A stretch of DNA of 64,000 nt from Catellatospora tritici (GCF_019083965.1 NZ_JAHRCY010000015.1:1-64000), one strand, 5' to 3'; positions 34,921-43,611 are shown, numbered from the stretch's first letter. Made by a program: numbers and translations. The notes: generated by a model from the sequence alone, not told the origin.

Positions 34921-34952
34921 CGAGATCGCGGTTTACGAAGGGAAGGTGCCGC

Positions 34953-35402
34953 GTGGACGACATGGACTGGGCACTGCTGCGCGAGCTGCAGGACGACGCG
35001 CGGCTGTCCTTCAGCGAGCTGTCCCGGCGGGTCCACCTGTCCCCGCCCGCGGTCGCCGAACGGGTCCGGCGACTGGAGGAGTCGGGCGTGATCACCGGAT
35101 ACCACGCCCAGATCGACCTCGGCGCGGTCGGGCGGCCGGTGGTCGCCCTGATCCAGATGTCCTGCTACGGACCCGGCTGCATCCTGCGCGACCCGACCGT
35201 GTCCCAGTGGCCGGAGATCCTGGAGATCCACCGCATCACCGGGGACGCGTGCAGCATCCTCAAGGTCGCCGCGCCCTCGATGGAGGCGTTCGAGGCGGTG
35301 ATCGACCGGCTGGCCCGACACGGCCGCCCCTCCAGCACCATGGTCCTGTCCACCCCGCTGTCCCGCCGCCCCATCACCCCCATGCCCCCACCCGAACCCT
35401 GA
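34953..35402 (+). CDS. Lrp/AsnC family regulator, likely controlling the tryptophan operon
   Basis: GTG at 34953 with AAGGGAAGG upstream. The 149-residue protein has the N-terminal AsnC helix-turn-helix (LLRELQDDARLSFSELSRRV, LSPPAVAERVRRLEESGVI) and a C-terminal RAM domain (EILEIHRITGDACSILKVAA, PSSTMVLST). In pseudomonads an Lrp-type protein, KynR, activates kyn genes in response to kynurenine. The divergent position 140 nt from the TDO start suggests the same arrangement, though the effector is unknown here. Confidence 0.9.
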   Translation: MDDMDWALLRELQDDARLSFSELSRRVHLSPPAVAERVRRLEESGVITGYHAQIDLGAVGRPVVALIQMSCYGPGCILRDPTVSQWPEILEIHRITGDACSILKVAAPSMEAFEAVIDRLARHGRPSSTMVLSTPLSRRPITPMPPPEP

Positions 35403-35449
35403 CCCGCCGCGCACCGCGCCGCCCCCGCGTCGCGCTCTGGCTCGGGAAG

Positions 35450-35513
35450 GTGCAGTTTCGGCGAAATTGCACGAATTGCGGCCAAGTTTCCAGCACTTTC
35501 CCCGAAACTGCAG
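35450..35513. repeat. Interspersed repeat B, copy 1
   Basis: Bounded by the inverted pair GCAGTTTCGG and CCGAAACTGC with about 40 nt between, including CACGAATTGCGG and TTTCCAGCA. Copy 2 is at 42091-42153. It would fold into a long-looped hairpin downstream of the Lrp gene. Nothing else is evident in 35403-35643. Confidence 0.7.
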
Positions 35514-35643
35514 CCCGATCCCGGTGAGGCGGGCCCGGGGAAGGCGGTGAGTTTTTCATGTTTCGGTGGGCGGTGGCGTCGGTGATGAGAGGATTCCTCC
35601 TAGCCCGGTGGGTTTCGCCGGGATCGCCGACGATGGGGGAAAC

Positions 35644-36132
35644 ATGCGGTCTGCCATCCGGGTCGCAGCCGGTGTCGCGGCACTGGCCGTGGCGGGGCTG
35701 AGCGTGCCCGCGCCCGCCTACGCCGAGGGCGTCTTCGTGGAGGTCAACCCGAGCACGATCCAGGCGGGGTTCCAGGTCGCCATCCGGGCGAGCTGCGGCG
35801 ACGCGCTGAACAACGCCAAGGTGCACTCCGAGGCGTTCGGCGAGGTCACCGTGGAGCCGGTCAACGCGTACCTGATCGCGGCGGCGACCGTGCCCGAGCA
35901 CAAGACCCCGCGCGGGTACACCGTGAAGCTGACCTGCCCCAGTCGGCAGACCGCCACCACCACGCTGTGGGTGGTCGGCGAGCACACCTCGCACCGCGGC
36001 CCCAACACCGGTGGCGGCTTCCTGGCCGGTGACGACGGCAGCACGCTGATCGGTGCGGGCGCCGCCGCGGTGGGGCTGGGCGCCGGGGTGGCGCTGCTGG
36101 CCCGGCGGCGCCGGACGATCCCGCAGGGCTGA
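35644..36132 (+). CDS. Small secreted protein with C-terminal membrane anchor, sortase neighbour
   Basis: ATG at 35644 follows GGGGG with a short spacer. The 162-residue product has a signal peptide (VAAGVAALAVAGLSVPAPAYA), a beta-rich domain of about 95 residues with two cysteines (ASCGD, KLTCPS), a Gly-rich linker, and a C-terminal hydrophobic helix (LIGAGAAAVGLGAGVALLA) ending RRRRTIPQG. This is the layout of a wall-sorted surface protein, but there is no LPxTG-like motif before the helix, so it may simply stay membrane-anchored. It is 2 nt upstream of a sortase gene. Family not recognised. Confidence 0.75.
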   Translation: MRSAIRVAAGVAALAVAGLSVPAPAYAEGVFVEVNPSTIQAGFQVAIRASCGDALNNAKVHSEAFGEVTVEPVNAYLIAAATVPEHKTPRGYTVKLTCPSRQTATTTLWVVGEHTSHRGPNTGGGFLAGDDGSTLIGAGAAAVGLGAGVALLARRRRTIPQG

Positions 36133-36134
36133 CC

Positions 36135-36752
36135 GTGCGCGGCCGGTGGAGCCGCCCGGTGGCGCTGCTGCTGGTGCTGGCGGGACTGTTCAGTGTCGGG
36201 ATCGGACTGGGGCGCGCGCACGGCCTGTCGCTGGCCGAGCTGTTCCGGGGGCAGGGCAAGCCCCCGCCGGGCGAGTTCCCGGTGCTGGCACCGAGCCGCC
36301 CGCTGCGCATCGAGATCCCGTCGATCAAGGTGAAGGCGTACGTCCACGGGGTGGGCCTGGACGCCGACGGCGCGGTCGCCACGCCGTCACTGCTGCTGCG
36401 CAACGAGGCGGGCTGGTTCCAACAGGGCCCGACGCCCGGCCAGTACGGGCCCGCGATCATCGTCGGGCACGTGGACACCAAGGACCGTCCGGGCGTGTTC
36501 CACCGGCTCAACGAGGTGAAGCCGGGCCAGCGGATCGAGATCACCCGCCGGGACGGCCGGATCGCGGTCTTCGAGGTCAACACCGTCGAGCGCTTCGCCA
36601 AGGACGCTCTGCCGGTCAAACGCGTGTACCAGGACTTCAGCCGCCCCGGGTTACGGGTGATCACCTGCGGGGGCCGCTGGGTCGGCGGCAAGCTCGGCTA
36701 CGCCGACAACATCGTGGTGTTCGCGAGCCTGGTCAGCACCCGCAAAGGCTGA
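36135..36752 (+). CDS. Class F-type sortase
   Basis: GTG at 36135, 2 nt after the previous stop. The 205-residue protein has an N-terminal membrane segment (PVALLLVLAGLFSVGIGLG) and a sortase domain with H112 (IIVGHVDTK) and nucleophile C178 (LRVITCGGRW); the catalytic arginine is probably R181. Class F sortases are common in actinobacteria and their substrates are poorly defined. The upstream surface protein is the natural candidate substrate despite its lack of an obvious sorting motif. Confidence 0.88.
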   Translation: MRGRWSRPVALLLVLAGLFSVGIGLGRAHGLSLAELFRGQGKPPPGEFPVLAPSRPLRIEIPSIKVKAYVHGVGLDADGAVATPSLLLRNEAGWFQQGPTPGQYGPAIIVGHVDTKDRPGVFHRLNEVKPGQRIEITRRDGRIAVFEVNTVERFAKDALPVKRVYQDFSRPGLRVITCGGRWVGGKLGYADNIVVFASLVSTRKG

Positions 36753-36755
36753 AGG

Positions 36756-37274
36756 TCAGGCCGGTTCGAGCCACTGCGCCCAGCGCGGGTCGGGCGCCCG
36801 GTGGCCGAGCACTCGCCAGATGACGCCATGCGGGACCGCGGGCTTGACCGGCAGCCGCCAGCCGAGGTCGGCCAGGGTCTTGTCGCCCTTGTGGTGGTTG
36901 CACCGGGCGCACGCGGCGACCACGTTCTCCCAGGCGTGCGGGCCGCCCTTGGAGCGCGGGTGCACGTGGTCGATGGTCTCGGCCGGGCCCTGGCAGTAGA
37001 CGCACCGCCCGCCGTCGCGGGCGAAGATGGCCCGCCGGGACAGGCCGACCTGGGTCCGGTACGGCACCCGGACGAAGCGGGTGAGCCGGGCGACCAGCGG
37101 GACCGGCACGTCGTGGCGGTAGCTGTGCAGCACCCCGTCGCCGTCGGCGACGCAGACGGCCTTGCCGGAGAGGATGAGGATGGCGGCCCGACGCACGGAT
37201 ACGACACACAGCGGCTCATAGGTCGCGTTGAGGAGCAACGCGGCGGAAGAGGCTGCGGGTCGTATGTCAGGCAT
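36756..37274 (-). CDS. HNH endonuclease family protein
   Basis: ATG at 37274 is preferred because AGAGGG lies about 8 nt upstream; a GTG 9 nt earlier overlaps that site. The 172-residue protein has an N-terminal block LLLNATYEPLCVVSVRRAAI and an HNH zinc-finger nuclease core: CVYCQGPAETIDHVHPRSKG, then CARCNHHKGDKTL. This type is widely conserved in actinobacteria as a stand-alone gene. Its substrate is unknown, and housekeeping is likelier than mobile-element function. It converges with the sortase gene with only 3 nt between stops. Confidence 0.88.
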   Translation of the reverse strand: MPDIRPAASSAALLLNATYEPLCVVSVRRAAILILSGKAVCVADGDGVLHSYRHDVPVPLVARLTRFVRVPYRTQVGLSRRAIFARDGGRCVYCQGPAETIDHVHPRSKGGPHAWENVVAACARCNHHKGDKTLADLGWRLPVKPAVPHGVIWRVLGHRAPDPRWAQWLEPA

Positions 37275-37657
37275 CGGTATCACCCTCTGTCGCCAGGGCC
37301 TGACGCCGGGGCCTCAGATCCCACCTGTCACTGTGACCATCGTCCCCGATAGATCGTGTGATTGCACCTACAATTTGCGGCGCTCTCATGAATTCTCGGA
37401 CGCAATACGCCCAGCTCATAGGCATTTGCGAGATAAATCCCGGGCGCCTGTGCCGAGATGAGCGGGGCCGGGGGCCGCCGGGGTGCGCCGCTCGTCCAGC
37501 GGGCGCCGCCTTCGCCGTCTCAAAACGGCCTACGCGCCCCGCGACCAATGCGGACGGTCGCTAATCTAGTGCGGCCCGGGGAAGCCACCGACGGGGGGTG
37601 ACCGACCGGCGCGATACCCTGGGCTCTCGCCACCGACCGACGAGGTAGTACGCCGAC
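37275..37657. other. Divergent intergenic region between HNH and mscS genes
   Basis: 383 nt. The part nearest the HNH gene (37340-37440) is clearly less GC-rich than its surroundings and should hold that promoter. TAATCT (37562-37567) could be a -10 for the mscS side, and GAGGT lies 11 nt before the mscS ATG. No gene or known RNA was recognised. Confidence 0.4.
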
Positions 37658-38707
37658 ATGCTGCTCAGTAAGCTCGCCCTACTCGCACCGGACCCTGCGG
37701 GCTCACCCACGCCGTCCGCCCAGTGTCTGAAGGACGGACTCTGCAAGAGCCTCTACGACCTCACCGACTCGATCTGGCTCGCCGACGGCGGCTTCTACCT
37801 GCTGATCAAGCCGCTGCGCATCCTCGCGATCATCCTCGGCGCGATGATCGCCCGCGCCGTGATCAGCCACTTCATCATGAACGTGGTGAAGCGGGCCTCG
37901 GCGGGCAAGTCGCCGACGATGCTGCGGCCGCTGCGGGAGAAGATCCCGTCCTCGGTCATGAACGCCACCACGGTCTTCCCGGAGCGCCGCCGCCAGCGGG
38001 CCGAGGCGATCGGCTCGGTGCTCAAGAGCATGGTGACGGTCGGCGTGTTCTCCATCGCCTTCCTGATCGTGCTGAGCGAGTTCGGCATCGACCTGGCCCC
38101 GCTCATCGCCAGCCTCGGCATCGCCGGCGTGGCGCTCGGCTTCGGCGCGCAGACGCTGGTCAAGGACCTCATCGCGGGCCTGTTCATGCTGCTGGAGGAC
38201 CAGTACGGCGTGGGCGACGTGGTCGACACCGGCGAGGCGGTCGGCGTGGTCGAGTCGGTCGGCCTGCGCACCATCACCGTCCGCGACGCGCGCGGTGTGC
38301 TCTGGTACGTGCGCAACGGCGAGATCATCCGGATCGGCAACAAGAGCCAGGGCTGGGCCCAGGTGATGGTCGACGTGCCGATCGGCTTCGTCGGGGTGGA
38401 AGAGGCCACCGGGGTGCTCCGGCAGGCCGTGGCGACCTTCGCGGCCGACCCGGAGTTCGCCGGGGACTTCATCGACCCGCCGCAGGTGCTGGGCGTGGAG
38501 AGCATCAGCGTCGACGGCGCGGTGCTGCGCACCATCTGCAAGACCTCGGCCGACAAGCAGTGGATCGTGCAGCGGGAGCTGCGCCGGCGGCTGACCGAGG
38601 CGCTGGAGGCGTCGGGTATCGCCGCACAGATGCAGGCGGCCCGGACGCTGCGCGCGGCCGTACCCCCGGAAGAAGGAACGGTCACCACGGCTGAGTCAGC
38701 TAGCTGA
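37658..38707 (+). CDS. MscS-type mechanosensitive channel
   Basis: ATG at 37658. The 349-residue membrane protein has helices at about 46-70 and 120-145, then the pore-lining MscS helix (SLGIAGVALGFGAQTLVKDLIAGLF) followed by the beta domain EDQYGVGDVVDTGEAVGVV and SVGLRTITVRDARGVLWYVRNGEI. The C-terminal cytoplasmic domain ends in an acidic tail. It opens under membrane tension to release small solutes in hypo-osmotic shock. Single gene. Confidence 0.92.
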   Translation: MLLSKLALLAPDPAGSPTPSAQCLKDGLCKSLYDLTDSIWLADGGFYLLIKPLRILAIILGAMIARAVISHFIMNVVKRASAGKSPTMLRPLREKIPSSVMNATTVFPERRRQRAEAIGSVLKSMVTVGVFSIAFLIVLSEFGIDLAPLIASLGIAGVALGFGAQTLVKDLIAGLFMLLEDQYGVGDVVDTGEAVGVVESVGLRTITVRDARGVLWYVRNGEIIRIGNKSQGWAQVMVDVPIGFVGVEEATGVLRQAVATFAADPEFAGDFIDPPQVLGVESISVDGAVLRTICKTSADKQWIVQRELRRRLTEALEASGIAAQMQAARTLRAAVPPEEGTVTTAESAS

Positions 38708-38863
38708 CCGACCACCACGGCATCAGCCGTAGAGGCTAGCGCTTTATCCACCGATCGGGCAGAATCTACCGTCGAGATCCCTACCGGGACGGCCATTCGA
38801 CGTGAACGTACGACAGGATGACGTTCCTCGACACCCACGTCGTGATCGATGGAGGTCCATCCG

Positions 38864-40213
38864 GTGGTGCACCCCTCCGCCCCCACCAGCACACCACCGC
38901 CGAACGACCCCCCGGCGCAGGTGGCCGCAGCCGTCTCGCAACCCGAGCGGCGGGCGACCTTCAGTGATGTGCTCGCCAACCGCGAGTATCGCGGGATCCT
39001 GAGCGCGGGGGCGCTGTCCTGGCTCGGCGACTACCTGGCCAAGGTCGCCGTGACGGCGCTGGTCTTCGACCAGACCCGCTCGGCGGGCGCCGCGGCGGCC
39101 ACCTTCGCCATCAGCTTCGCGCCGTGGCTGCTGCTCGGGCCGCTGCTGAGCGCGGTCGCCGACCGGTATCCGTACCGCAACGTGATGGTCGTCAGCGACG
39201 TGGCGCGGATGATCCTGATCGCCCTGGTCGCCGTGCCCGGCCTGCCCCTGCCGGCGCTGATCGGCCTGCTCTTCCTGACCTCCCTGGGCAACCCGCCGTA
39301 CGACTCCGCCCGCTCCGCCCTGCTCTCGCAGATCTTCTCCGGTGACCGCCTGGTGCTGGGCATCTCGCTCAATCTCAGCCTCAACCAGACCGCCCAGATA
39401 GTCGGATACCTGGCCGGAGGGGTGCTCGCCGCGCTCAACCCGAGGCTGGCGCTGAGCCTCGACGCCGCCACCTTCGCGATCTCGGCACTGGTGCTGTGGA
39501 CCATGGTCGGCCGCCGTCCCGCGGTCAACGACCGGGCCACCCGGCGCAACCTGGTGCGGGAGACCGGCGACGGCTTCGCGATCGTGTTCGGCACCGCCGC
39601 GCTGCGCGGCATCGCGGTGCTCGTCTTCACCTCGATGCTCTTCGCGATCGTGCCCGAGGGCCTGGCCGTCATCTGGGCGCATCACCTGGAACCGACCGGC
39701 ACCGCCGCCGAGGTGGGCTTCGCCCAGGGCCTGATCATGCTCGCCAGCCCGATCGGCTATGTGCTCAGCGGCCTGCTGGTCGGCCGCCTGGTCGCCGCGG
39801 AGACCCGGCGCCGCCTGATCCGGCCGCTGGCCCTGCTCGCCGCGCTGTCGCTGGTGCCGGCGCTGACCGATCCGCCCCTGTTCACCGTGTGCCTGATGGC
39901 CGCCGTCTGCGGTTTCTGCATCGCCGGGATGATGCCCGCCGCGAACGGCCTGTTCGTGCAGGCGCTGCCGAACCAGTACCGGGCGCGTGCCTTCGGGGTG
40001 ATGCAGGCCGGGGTGCAGTTGGTGCAGGGCTCTTCGGTGCTGGTCACCGGCATGCTGGCCAACCACTGGCCCCTGCACCAGGTCGTCGGCCTGTGGAGCG
40101 TGGCCGGGGTGGTGCTGGTGCTGGTCGCGCTCAGTGTCTGGCCCCCGGCGGACCTCTTCACCGCCGCGATCGAGCGGGCTCGCCGCCTGAACGAGGCTCC
40201 GGCCGCCGGGTAA
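38864..40213 (+). CDS. MFS transporter
   Basis: I place the start at GTG 38864 because GGAGG (38851-38855) sits 8 nt before it; the ATG at 38849 would lie upstream of that site. About 449 residues with twelve predicted membrane segments: WLGDYLAKVAVTALVFDQT, the loop motif ADRYPYRNVMVVSDVARM after helix 2, and GYVLSGLLVGRLVAAETRRR. The N-terminal 30 residues are Pro-rich and cytoplasmic. It resembles the MFS_3 exporter group that includes EntS-like exporters; the substrate is unknown. glbO begins 10 nt after its stop. Confidence 0.88.
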   Translation: MVHPSAPTSTPPPNDPPAQVAAAVSQPERRATFSDVLANREYRGILSAGALSWLGDYLAKVAVTALVFDQTRSAGAAAATFAISFAPWLLLGPLLSAVADRYPYRNVMVVSDVARMILIALVAVPGLPLPALIGLLFLTSLGNPPYDSARSALLSQIFSGDRLVLGISLNLSLNQTAQIVGYLAGGVLAALNPRLALSLDAATFAISALVLWTMVGRRPAVNDRATRRNLVRETGDGFAIVFGTAALRGIAVLVFTSMLFAIVPEGLAVIWAHHLEPTGTAAEVGFAQGLIMLASPIGYVLSGLLVGRLVAAETRRRLIRPLALLAALSLVPALTDPPLFTVCLMAAVCGFCIAGMMPAANGLFVQALPNQYRARAFGVMQAGVQLVQGSSVLVTGMLANHWPLHQVVGLWSVAGVVLVLVALSVWPPADLFTAAIERARRLNEAPAAG

Positions 40214-40216
40214 CCT
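40211..40216 (+). promoter_or_regulatory. -10 TAACCT for leaderless glbO transcript
   Basis: TAACCT, which includes the TAA stop of the MFS gene, lies 7 nt before the GTG of glbO, so transcription would begin at or next to the start codon. Confidence 0.45.
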
Positions 40217-40223
40217 GGGCCGG

Positions 40224-40631
40224 GTGAGCGAACAGACCGCCCCCGCGACACAGACACCGCCGAACTACTTCGAACTGCTCGGCGGCGAGGACACCTTCCG
40301 CCTGCTGGTGGACGAGTTCTACGCCGGGGTGGCCGCCGATCCGGTGCTGCGGCCGATGTATCCGGAGGAGGACCTCGGCCCCGCCAACGACCGGCTGCGC
40401 AAGTTCCTCGTCCAGTACTGGGGCGGCCCGACCACGTACCAGCAGGAGCGCGGCCACCCGCGGCTGCGTATGCGCCATGCCCCGTTCGTCATCGGCAGCA
40501 CCGAGCGCGACGCCTGGCTGCACCACATGCGCCACGCCGTCGACGTGCTCGAACTCTCCCCCGAGCTGGACCGCATGCTGTGGGACTACCTCGAGCGCGC
40601 CGCCTACTTCATGGTCAACGCGGAGCATTGA
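40224..40631 (+). CDS. glbO: Truncated hemoglobin, group II (GlbO)
   Basis: GTG at 40224 without a Shine-Dalgarno but with a -10-like hexamer 7 nt upstream. The 135-residue globin has Tyr B10 (Y33), Tyr CD1 (Y46), proximal histidine H85 in GHPRLRMRHAPF and Trp G8 (W98), all group II trHb marks. It binds oxygen and is thought to support aerobic respiration or detoxify oxidants and NO. It may be co-transcribed with the MFS gene in addition to its own promoter. Confidence 0.95.
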   Translation: MSEQTAPATQTPPNYFELLGGEDTFRLLVDEFYAGVAADPVLRPMYPEEDLGPANDRLRKFLVQYWGGPTTYQQERGHPRLRMRHAPFVIGSTERDAWLHHMRHAVDVLELSPELDRMLWDYLERAAYFMVNAEH

Positions 40632-40633
40632 GG

Positions 40634-40685
40634 TAAGGGAGGGCCCCTTCTTATCGTTTTATGACGAGGAAGGGCCCTTCTTAAC
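40634..40685. repeat. Interspersed repeat A, copy 1 (terminator-like)
   Basis: Two facing copies of a GAAGGGCCC-type block: TAAGGGAGGGCCCCTTCTTA, a short spacer, then GAGGAAGGGCCCTTCTTAA. Begins 2 nt after the glbO stop. Each arm and the whole element can form a hairpin, so it may act as a terminator. Copies 2 and 3 are at 49934 and 57862. Confidence 0.75.
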
Positions 40686-40758
40686 CCTCCGGGAGCGCTC
40701 TGCTGGTCGGGAGCTTCGTTAGACGGGTGGAATGCCCGGAAAACGAGGAGACATCCTG

Positions 40759-42024
40759 ATGCGCCGTCGCGTCATATCGCTGACCGCCCTGGCCGTCCTG
40801 GCCGCCGTGGGAGCGATCACCGCACCGGAAGCCGTCGCCAGACCGAGTGCGACCGACACCGTCAGCGAAGACCCCGTCGACTGGACGCCGCACGTCCTAG
40901 ACGGCGAGGTTGAGGCGATCGCGGTGGTCGGCGAAACCGTCGTGGTGGGCGGCGAGTTCAGCACCGTCGTGGACAGCGACGTCGAGTACGAGTACGAGCG
41001 CCACAACATCTTCGCCTTCAGCCTGCGCACCGGCGCCGTGCTCGACTTCGCCCCCCAACTGGACGGCGAGGTGATGTCGCTGGCCGCGGGCCCGGACGGG
41101 TCGGTGTTCGTGGGCGGGGCGTTCCAGCGGGTCGGCGGCGAACACCGGCGCGGTCTGGCCCGGCTGGACCTGGCCACCGGCAAACCGGTCCCCGGCTTCG
41201 CCGCCGTGATCAACTGGGGTGACGTACGCGGCCTGGTGCCCAGCGGTGGCTGGCTCTACCTGGCCGGCTCGTTCAGCGCCATCGGCGCCGTGGAACGGAT
41301 CGGACTGGCCCGGATCGACCCCGGCACCGGCGCGGTCGACCGCCGCTGGGACGCTCGGCTGTCCGCGCCCGAGATCGGTCGGGTGAAGGTCGAGGACATC
41401 GCGATCACGCCGGCCGGCGACCGGCTGCTGGCGATCGGCGCGTTCACGAGGGTCGGCTCCGCCCGGCGGGTCCAGGCGGCGATGTTCGACCTGACCAGGC
41501 CGAAAGCGGCGCTGGCGTCCTGGTGGACCGACGCGTACATGCCGCTGTGCCGCGACGGGTTCGACACCTACATGCGCGGGGCGGACTTCTCACCGGACGG
41601 CTCGTACCTGGTCATCGTGACCACGGGACGGCTCAGCGGGCGGCGGCTGACCTGCGACACGGCGGCGCGGTTCGAGACGTACACGGCGGGGCGGACCGAT
41701 CCGACCTGGGTCAACCACACCGGCGGCGACTCGCTCTACGCCGTGAAGATCATCGGTGGCGCGGTGTACGTCGGCGGGCACCAGCGCTGGCTGGACAACC
41801 CGTTCGGCCACGAGTCGGAGGGGCCGGGCGCGGTGCCGCGGCCCGGGGTCGGCGCGATCGACCCGGACACCGGGGTGGCGCTGCCGTGGAACCCGACCCG
41901 CACCCGCGGGGTGGGCGTGAAGGCGTTCGCGACGACCCCGCTGGGCCTGCTGGTCGGCTCGGACACCGAGGAACTCGGCCGGGAGTTCCACGGCCGCATC
42001 GGCCTGTTCCCCCGCCCCAACTGA
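40759..42024 (+). CDS. Secreted beta-propeller (DUF5122-like) protein
   Basis: ATG at 40759 has GAGGAG 8 nt upstream; an ATG at 40732 lacks this. The 421-residue product has a signal peptide (VISLTALAVLAAVGAITAP) and repeated blades of the type VVVGGEFSTV, VFVGGAFQRVGG, LYLAGSFSAIG and LLAIGAFTRVG, each followed by a line such as LARLDLATGKPVPGF. Such kelch/DUF5122-like repeats fold as a beta propeller. Its function is unknown; the protein is predicted to be extracellular. Confidence 0.8.
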   Translation: MRRRVISLTALAVLAAVGAITAPEAVARPSATDTVSEDPVDWTPHVLDGEVEAIAVVGETVVVGGEFSTVVDSDVEYEYERHNIFAFSLRTGAVLDFAPQLDGEVMSLAAGPDGSVFVGGAFQRVGGEHRRGLARLDLATGKPVPGFAAVINWGDVRGLVPSGGWLYLAGSFSAIGAVERIGLARIDPGTGAVDRRWDARLSAPEIGRVKVEDIAITPAGDRLLAIGAFTRVGSARRVQAAMFDLTRPKAALASWWTDAYMPLCRDGFDTYMRGADFSPDGSYLVIVTTGRLSGRRLTCDTAARFETYTAGRTDPTWVNHTGGDSLYAVKIIGGAVYVGGHQRWLDNPFGHESEGPGAVPRPGVGAIDPDTGVALPWNPTRTRGVGVKAFATTPLGLLVGSDTEELGREFHGRIGLFPRPN

Positions 42025-42090
42025 CCCGTACACCGACGTCGGCCCGGCCTCGCAGCGCGCGAGTGCCGGGCCGGTCTGCGTCAAGATCGC

Positions 42091-42153
42091 GTGCAGTTTC
42101 GGGGAAACCGCACGAATGCGGGCGCTGATTCCAGCAGTTCTCCCGAAACTGCC
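42091..42153. repeat. Interspersed repeat B, copy 2
   Basis: GCAGTTTCGGG and CCCGAAACTGC, an 11-bp inverted pair, enclose AAACCGCACGAATGCGG and TTCCAGCAG, the same interior as copy 1. It lies between converging genes. Confidence 0.7.
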
Positions 42154-42204
42154 GGAAAGCCGCCTGAGCACGACCTGCCACGGTGCGAGGGTGGCAGGAC
42201 GAGG

Positions 42205-42789
42205 TCAGAGCAGCAGGCCGCCGTCGGAGTGCATCCAGTCGACGAAGGTCGTCGACACCGAGGCCGCGCAGTCCAGGAGCTCCATCAGCAGCGCGTCGTG
42301 CGCCCCGGACCGCAGCGGCACCTGCCATTCGGCGTAGATCGGCAGCTGACCCCGCTCGGTCGGGTCGCCCACGTACGCCTTGGCGAACCGGCGGGTGTGG
42401 TTCCACTCGTTGACGGCGCGGTAGGCCAGGTCGGCCAGCTCCGGCGGGACGGTGGCGTGCGGCCGGGCCCGGATCACCAGGATCTCGTCATCGGGCCCCT
42501 CGACCGCGAACAGCAGGGCGTGCCGCTCCCACAGGGCGAGCAGGCTCTCCTCGCCGTCGGACAGGTACCGGATGTCGAGCAGATCCAGCGTGGCGGCGAT
42601 GCGGCGCAGGTTGACCGGTGGGGTCTCGCTGACAGCCAGCTTGGTCGGGGCCGGTGGAAGACTGTCCATCATGGACAGGTCATCCGGCACTTCGAAGAGC
42701 CCACGCTGCTGCGGAACGACCCGTTGCCGCGCCGTGCTCGCCGCCGCGGACTGCCCCCGCCATCCGCGTTGCCATGAGAACCAAGCCAT
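42205..42789 (-). CDS. YbjN domain-containing protein
   Basis: ATG at 42789 has AGGAG 8 nt upstream. The 194-residue soluble protein carries a YbjN-like domain (LRRIAATLDLLDIRYLSDGE, LALWERHALLFAVEGPDDEI, AYRAVNEWNHTRRFAKAYV). This fold is related to type III secretion chaperones; in actinobacteria it is a conserved protein of unknown function. N-terminal 50 residues are low complexity. Confidence 0.8.
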   Translation of the reverse strand: MAWFSWQRGWRGQSAAASTARQRVVPQQRGLFEVPDDLSMMDSLPPAPTKLAVSETPPVNLRRIAATLDLLDIRYLSDGEESLLALWERHALLFAVEGPDDEILVIRARPHATVPPELADLAYRAVNEWNHTRRFAKAYVGDPTERGQLPIYAEWQVPLRSGAHDALLMELLDCAASVSTTFVDWMHSDGGLLL

Positions 42790-42948
42790 CGCTCATGCTC
42801 CTGTCCGACGTAGCTTGATGCCGACCAGATAAGTGCTGAGGGAGAGCAATTGCCTACCCTCAGTTCATCCCCCGGCGAGAGGCTACCCGGACAGCCGCCT
42901 TCCGTCATCCCCTTACCGGCCGTCCCAGGCTAAATGAACGAGCCGTGA

Positions 42949-43611
42949 TCAACCAATAGGACGAGAGGCGATCGGTCGGACAGTCAACGCCGAGGTGGCC
43001 CGGATCCAAGCCGTACCAAAGGAAGCGGCCAATCCGGTCCACGGTCCGGCGGTGACGACGCTCACCTGGCCTGATGTGCCAAGGAAGCCCATCCGCACCA
43101 CAGCCTGGACCAGCCGCTGCGGTACAGAAAAGGGTACATCGTCTATATCGGACTTTCCGGTGATGACAACGTGGTCAAGGAGTGCGTCGCGCAACACCCG
43201 CTGCCCCACGGCCCGGCCCCGCAGCCCGTCGGCCTCCACCTCGCGCAGGGTGGCCGCGGCCGCCTCCGCCGCCTGGCGCACCACCGCCACCGGCAGCGAC
43301 TCCAGCACCCGGCCCGGCGCCGGCGGCAGCGGCTGTCGCCAGTCGCCGTCGCGTTCCGGCAGCCGCGGCTCGCCCGCCAGCAGTGCCGCGGCCGTGGTCA
43401 CCCGGTCGCCGGAGGCGGGGCCGTCGACGGTACGGGTCACCAGCACGCCCCACGGCAGCACCGCCCACAGCGCGGTGCGGTCGGCCCCGACCGGGCGCAG
43501 CCGCACCAGGGCCGCCGGGTCCAGCCGGACCAGGCGGCTCAGGAACGCGGCCGCGTCGGCGGTCGGTGCCGTGTTCGGGTGCGCGGACACGGTGCTCAAC
43601 TGACCAGCCAC
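42949..43611 (-). CDS. Conserved actinobacterial protein, function unknown
   Basis: The frame begins at GTG 43611, overlapping the thioesterase gene by 16 nt, so the two are probably coupled; a second GTG 21 nt later is an equal candidate because no clear ribosome site decides. The 220-residue protein is Ala/Arg-rich with DAAAFLSRLVRLDPAALVRL and LWAVLPWGVLVTRTV near the start and no membrane segment. I do not recognise a domain. Genes of this kind commonly follow hotdog thioesterases in actinobacteria. Confidence 0.7.
   Translation of the reverse strand: MAGQLSTVSAHPNTAPTADAAAFLSRLVRLDPAALVRLRPVGADRTALWAVLPWGVLVTRTVDGPASGDRVTTAAALLAGEPRLPERDGDWRQPLPPAPGRVLESLPVAVVRQAAEAAAATLREVEADGLRGRAVGQRVLRDALLDHVVITGKSDIDDVPFSVPQRLVQAVVRMGFLGTSGQVSVVTAGPWTGLAASFGTAWIRATSALTVRPIASRPIG

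Noticed and set aside
37275..37657. Structured RNA or riboswitch upstream of mscS
   Set aside because: The region is GC-rich with only short stems; no conserved motif such as that of the c-di-AMP riboswitch was recognised.
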